The translations under genes and the position numbers were made by a program. A model generated the notes under the pieces. It was not told the origin of the DNA and ran no database searches. It worked only from the letters and a program-made list of their open reading frames with translations. DNA of 8,886 nucleotides from Gammaproteobacteria bacterium (GTDB taxonomy: Bacteria; Pseudomonadota; Gammaproteobacteria; Pseudomonadales; Pseudohongiellaceae), in assembly GCA_003514305.1 (NCBI GenBank), contig DORE01000264.1, positions 1 to 8,886 of the forward strand, in the 5' to 3' direction. Shown in pieces: positions 7,297 through 8,886 of the stretch (its first letter is position 1; the number at the start of each line of letters is the position of its first letter).

Positions 7297-8307
7297 ATGA
7301 GTACGCACAAAGCCAATGAGATTCATCTGATTAATAGACCGAGCGGACTCCCGAGCCACGCTGACGTCGAGATGGTTCAGCGCCAACTGGAACCTCCTGT
7401 ATCCGGCCAAGTGCTGATAAAAAATATCTATATGTCAGTTGACCCCTATATGCGCGGTCGAATGCGTGAAAATGCGGTCTATGCCCAGGCTTATCAGCTC
7501 AACGAGCCGATGTATGGCGGAGCTATAGGCGAAGTGATCGAGTCCAATTCTGAGCGTGTAAAGGCCGGAGAGTTTGTGCTGAATCAGGGCGCCTGGAGGG
7601 ATAGTCTCGTCGCTGATGACACTGCCGTCACAGTGCTACAACCCTTCGACAAAGCACGCCTCTCACTCTATCTTGGAGCGCTGGGCATGCCAGGGCTCAC
7701 CGCTTATGTTGGCCTGAAAAAGTTTGGCGAACCCAAAGCCGGAGAAACAGTATTCGTGTCAGCCGCCTCCGGAGCGGTCGGTGCAATTGTCTGCCAGATC
7801 GCCAAGCAACTGGGCTGTCGCGTGATTGGCAGCGTAGGAGACGACATGAAAGCAGAGTGGCTGAAAACGCATTGTGGCGTAGACGCTACGATCAATTATA
7901 AGACCTGTGGAAATTTGACTAAGGCCGTCGCCGAGGCGGCTCCGGAGGGGATAGACGTCTACTTTGAGAACGTCGGCGGAGAGCATCTGCAGGCCGCTCT
8001 AAATGTGATGAATCCATTCGGACGCGTGGCAGCTTGTGGCATGATTTCAGCCTACAATGATGTCCAACCAGGCCCGGGGCCCAACAATCTTATGCTTATT
8101 GTCGGTAAAAAAATTCGTATTACGGGCTTTATTGTTTCTGACCACACAGAGATGCAGCCACAATTCCTGAGCGACATGGTGGGATGGATCAAGGAAGGAA
8201 AAATAGAGTACCAGGAAACGGTTTACGAAGGACTCGGCAAGGCTTTAGATGCATTTCTGGCGCTTTTCAGCGGCGAAAATTTTGGCAAAATGATTGTAAA
8301 GCTCTGA
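7297..8307 (+). CDS. NADP-dependent oxidoreductase, zinc-independent MDR family (CurA/prostaglandin-reductase-like)
   Basis: This cytoplasmic 336-residue enzyme has the usual length of the leukotriene B4 dehydrogenase / CurA branch of medium-chain reductases, which reduce alpha,beta-unsaturated ketones and aldehydes with NADPH. The catalytic N-domain carries YMSVDPYMRGRM (45-56), a hallmark of this branch. The Rossmann domain carries AASGAVG (156-162, the AxxGxxG nucleotide-binding motif), followed by GIDVYFENVGGE (218-229), RVAACGMISAYN (243-254) and the C-terminal GENFGKMIVK (326-335). Cysteine ligands for the structural zinc are absent, as expected. The ATG at 7297 follows the permease stop by nine bases, with a modest GAGAAG (7286-7291) upstream, so it is probably in the transporter operon. 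The natural substrate is not evident. A link to the imported compound is suggested only by position, and enzymes of this family often detoxify reactive enals. Confidence 0.93.
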   Translation: MSTHKANEIHLINRPSGLPSHADVEMVQRQLEPPVSGQVLIKNIYMSVDPYMRGRMRENAVYAQAYQLNEPMYGGAIGEVIESNSERVKAGEFVLNQGAWRDSLVADDTAVTVLQPFDKARLSLYLGALGMPGLTAYVGLKKFGEPKAGETVFVSAASGAVGAIVCQIAKQLGCRVIGSVGDDMKAEWLKTHCGVDATINYKTCGNLTKAVAEAAPEGIDVYFENVGGEHLQAALNVMNPFGRVAACGMISAYNDVQPGPGPNNLMLIVGKKIRITGFIVSDHTEMQPQFLSDMVGWIKEGKIEYQETVYEGLGKALDAFLALFSGENFGKMIVKL

Positions 8308-8362
8308 CCTTGAATGGTAGGTCTGCTGAAGCTGCGGCCGGAGAAGCGGTATTTAGGCGAGC

Positions 8363-8410
8363 GACTATCTTTTGCTTACAATGCTGCGCAGCCATAAAGA
8401 GGAGATAGTC
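8363..8410. repeat. inverted repeat at the convergent gene junction
   Basis: GACTATCT (8363-8370) and AGATAGTC (8403-8410) are perfect 8-base reverse complements separated by 32 bases. Inside the loop is a self-complementary 10-mer GCTGCGCAGC (8383-8392). The right arm touches the stop codon of the minus-strand DUF2333 gene, and the left arm lies 55 bases past the stop of the oxidoreductase gene. The position fits a shared transcript-end structure for two converging genes. No good U-tract follows on either strand, so intrinsic termination is not demonstrated. The rest of the 103-base gap (8308-8410) shows nothing recognisable. Confidence 0.4.
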
Positions 8411-8886
8411 TTATCCTTGCGCCAGCAAATTACGCAAGTCGATAATGGCCGCATTGGCTCTGGAAACATAGTTGGCCATAGTCAGGGAGTGGTTGGCAAA
8501 AAGCCCGAAGCCCGACCCATTCAGAATAATCGGAAACAAGATAATACGCTGGCTGGCCTCGAGCTCTCTAATAATTTGCTCGAGGCTAGCGACTGCATTT
8601 TTATCCGCCAGCACCCTGTCGAAATCAACGGCCACAGCCCGCAAAAAATGGATCAACGCCCAGGTTGCTCCGCGGGCCTCGTAAAACACATTATCGATCT
8701 GGAGCCATGGCGTTTGCACCCCTACTTCGCTGTTCGCCGCAGTTGACTGTCGAGCCGATAAGTCACCTGAGGTATCTGTGTTTACTCGCACTTGGCCGAC
8801 ACTGGCGCTCAGACGCTGAGACAAACTACCTAACCGGGATTCAACATTCAACAGCCACGCCGCAAGATTATCCGCTCGAGCGAAGA
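8411..8886 (-). CDS. DUF2333 family protein, 5'-truncated by the window edge
   Basis: The minus-strand frame is open from the window edge (first whole codon 8884-8882) to the TAA at 8413-8411, giving 157 C-terminal residues. A TTG at 8851 could be taken as a start, but the eleven codons before it (FARADNLAAWL) read smoothly into LNVESRLGSLSQRL, so the gene clearly continues beyond the window. The segments NLAAWLLNVESRLGSLSQRL, VFYEARGATWALIHFLRAV and the terminal SLTMANYVSRANAAIIDLR match my recollection of the conserved C-terminal region of DUF2333, a family of Gammaproteobacteria whose function is unknown. Full-length members are much longer and have an N-terminal membrane segment, which would lie outside this window. 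The gene converges on the oxidoreductase gene and is therefore a separate transcription unit from genes 1-7. Confidence 0.78.
   Translation of the reverse strand, partial: FARADNLAAWLLNVESRLGSLSQRLSASVGQVRVNTDTSGDLSARQSTAANSEVGVQTPWLQIDNVFYEARGATWALIHFLRAVAVDFDRVLADKNAVASLEQIIRELEASQRIILFPIILNGSGFGLFANHSLTMANYVSRANAAIIDLRNLLAQG

Noticed and set aside
8372..8746. Plus-strand open frame of 124 codons
   Set aside because: It is opposite the conserved C-terminus of the DUF2333 gene, which has recognisable family motifs.
8849..8851. TTG as the true start of the DUF2333 gene
   Set aside because: In-frame upstream codons continue the conserved sequence to the window edge.
1..8886. Search for mobile elements, CRISPR, tRNA, rRNA or a defence system
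   Set aside because: No transposase, integrase, regular spaced repeats, tRNA-like cloverleaf or known defence domain was seen; coding style appears uniform.

Overview
The window looks like chromosomal DNA from a gammaproteobacterium, probably a marine or other free-living heterotroph. The evidence is a Gammaproteobacteria-type DUF2333 gene, a TAXI-type TRAP transporter with a fused 4TM/12TM permease, moderate GC content, and secreted VCBS/FG-GAP proteins. The genus cannot be fixed from the sequence. No tRNA, rRNA, CRISPR array, insertion sequence, integrase or attachment site was seen.

Layout: seven genes run on the plus strand with almost no gaps, and one converging minus-strand gene is cut by the right edge. 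(1) 1-603 is the 3' part of a PDZ-domain protein. (2) 611-2194 and (3) 2195-3895 are two exported FG-GAP/VCBS-repeat proteins that abut stop-to-start and look like diverged tandem paralogues. (4) 3935-4180 is an 81-residue two-helix membrane protein of unknown function. (5) 4193-5263 is a TAXI-family periplasmic binding protein. (6) 5260-7287 is the fused TRAP permease, overlapping the previous gene by ATGA. (7) 7297-8307 is a zinc-independent NADP-dependent MDR oxidoreductase of the CurA/prostaglandin-reductase type. (8) 8411-8886 on the minus strand is the C-terminal part of a DUF2333 protein.

Working together: genes 5 and 6 form a complete two-component uptake system. The binding protein captures a substrate, probably an organic acid or amino acid by family precedent, and the permease imports it using an ion gradient. 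The small membrane protein sits just upstream and may be co-translated with them. The MDR reductase 9 bases downstream could act on an imported or related carbonyl compound. Genes 1-3 are envelope or periplasmic proteins by domain content. Gaps of 0-39 bases suggest one transcript or two adjacent ones, and the only clear break is a hairpin at 3903-3918. No convincing sigma70 promoter was found.

Most of the window is recognisable. The least explained parts are the pair of coupled VCBS proteins with a shared non-repeat segment, the orphan small membrane protein next to the transporter, a long hydrophilic insertion in the permease, and two inverted repeats.
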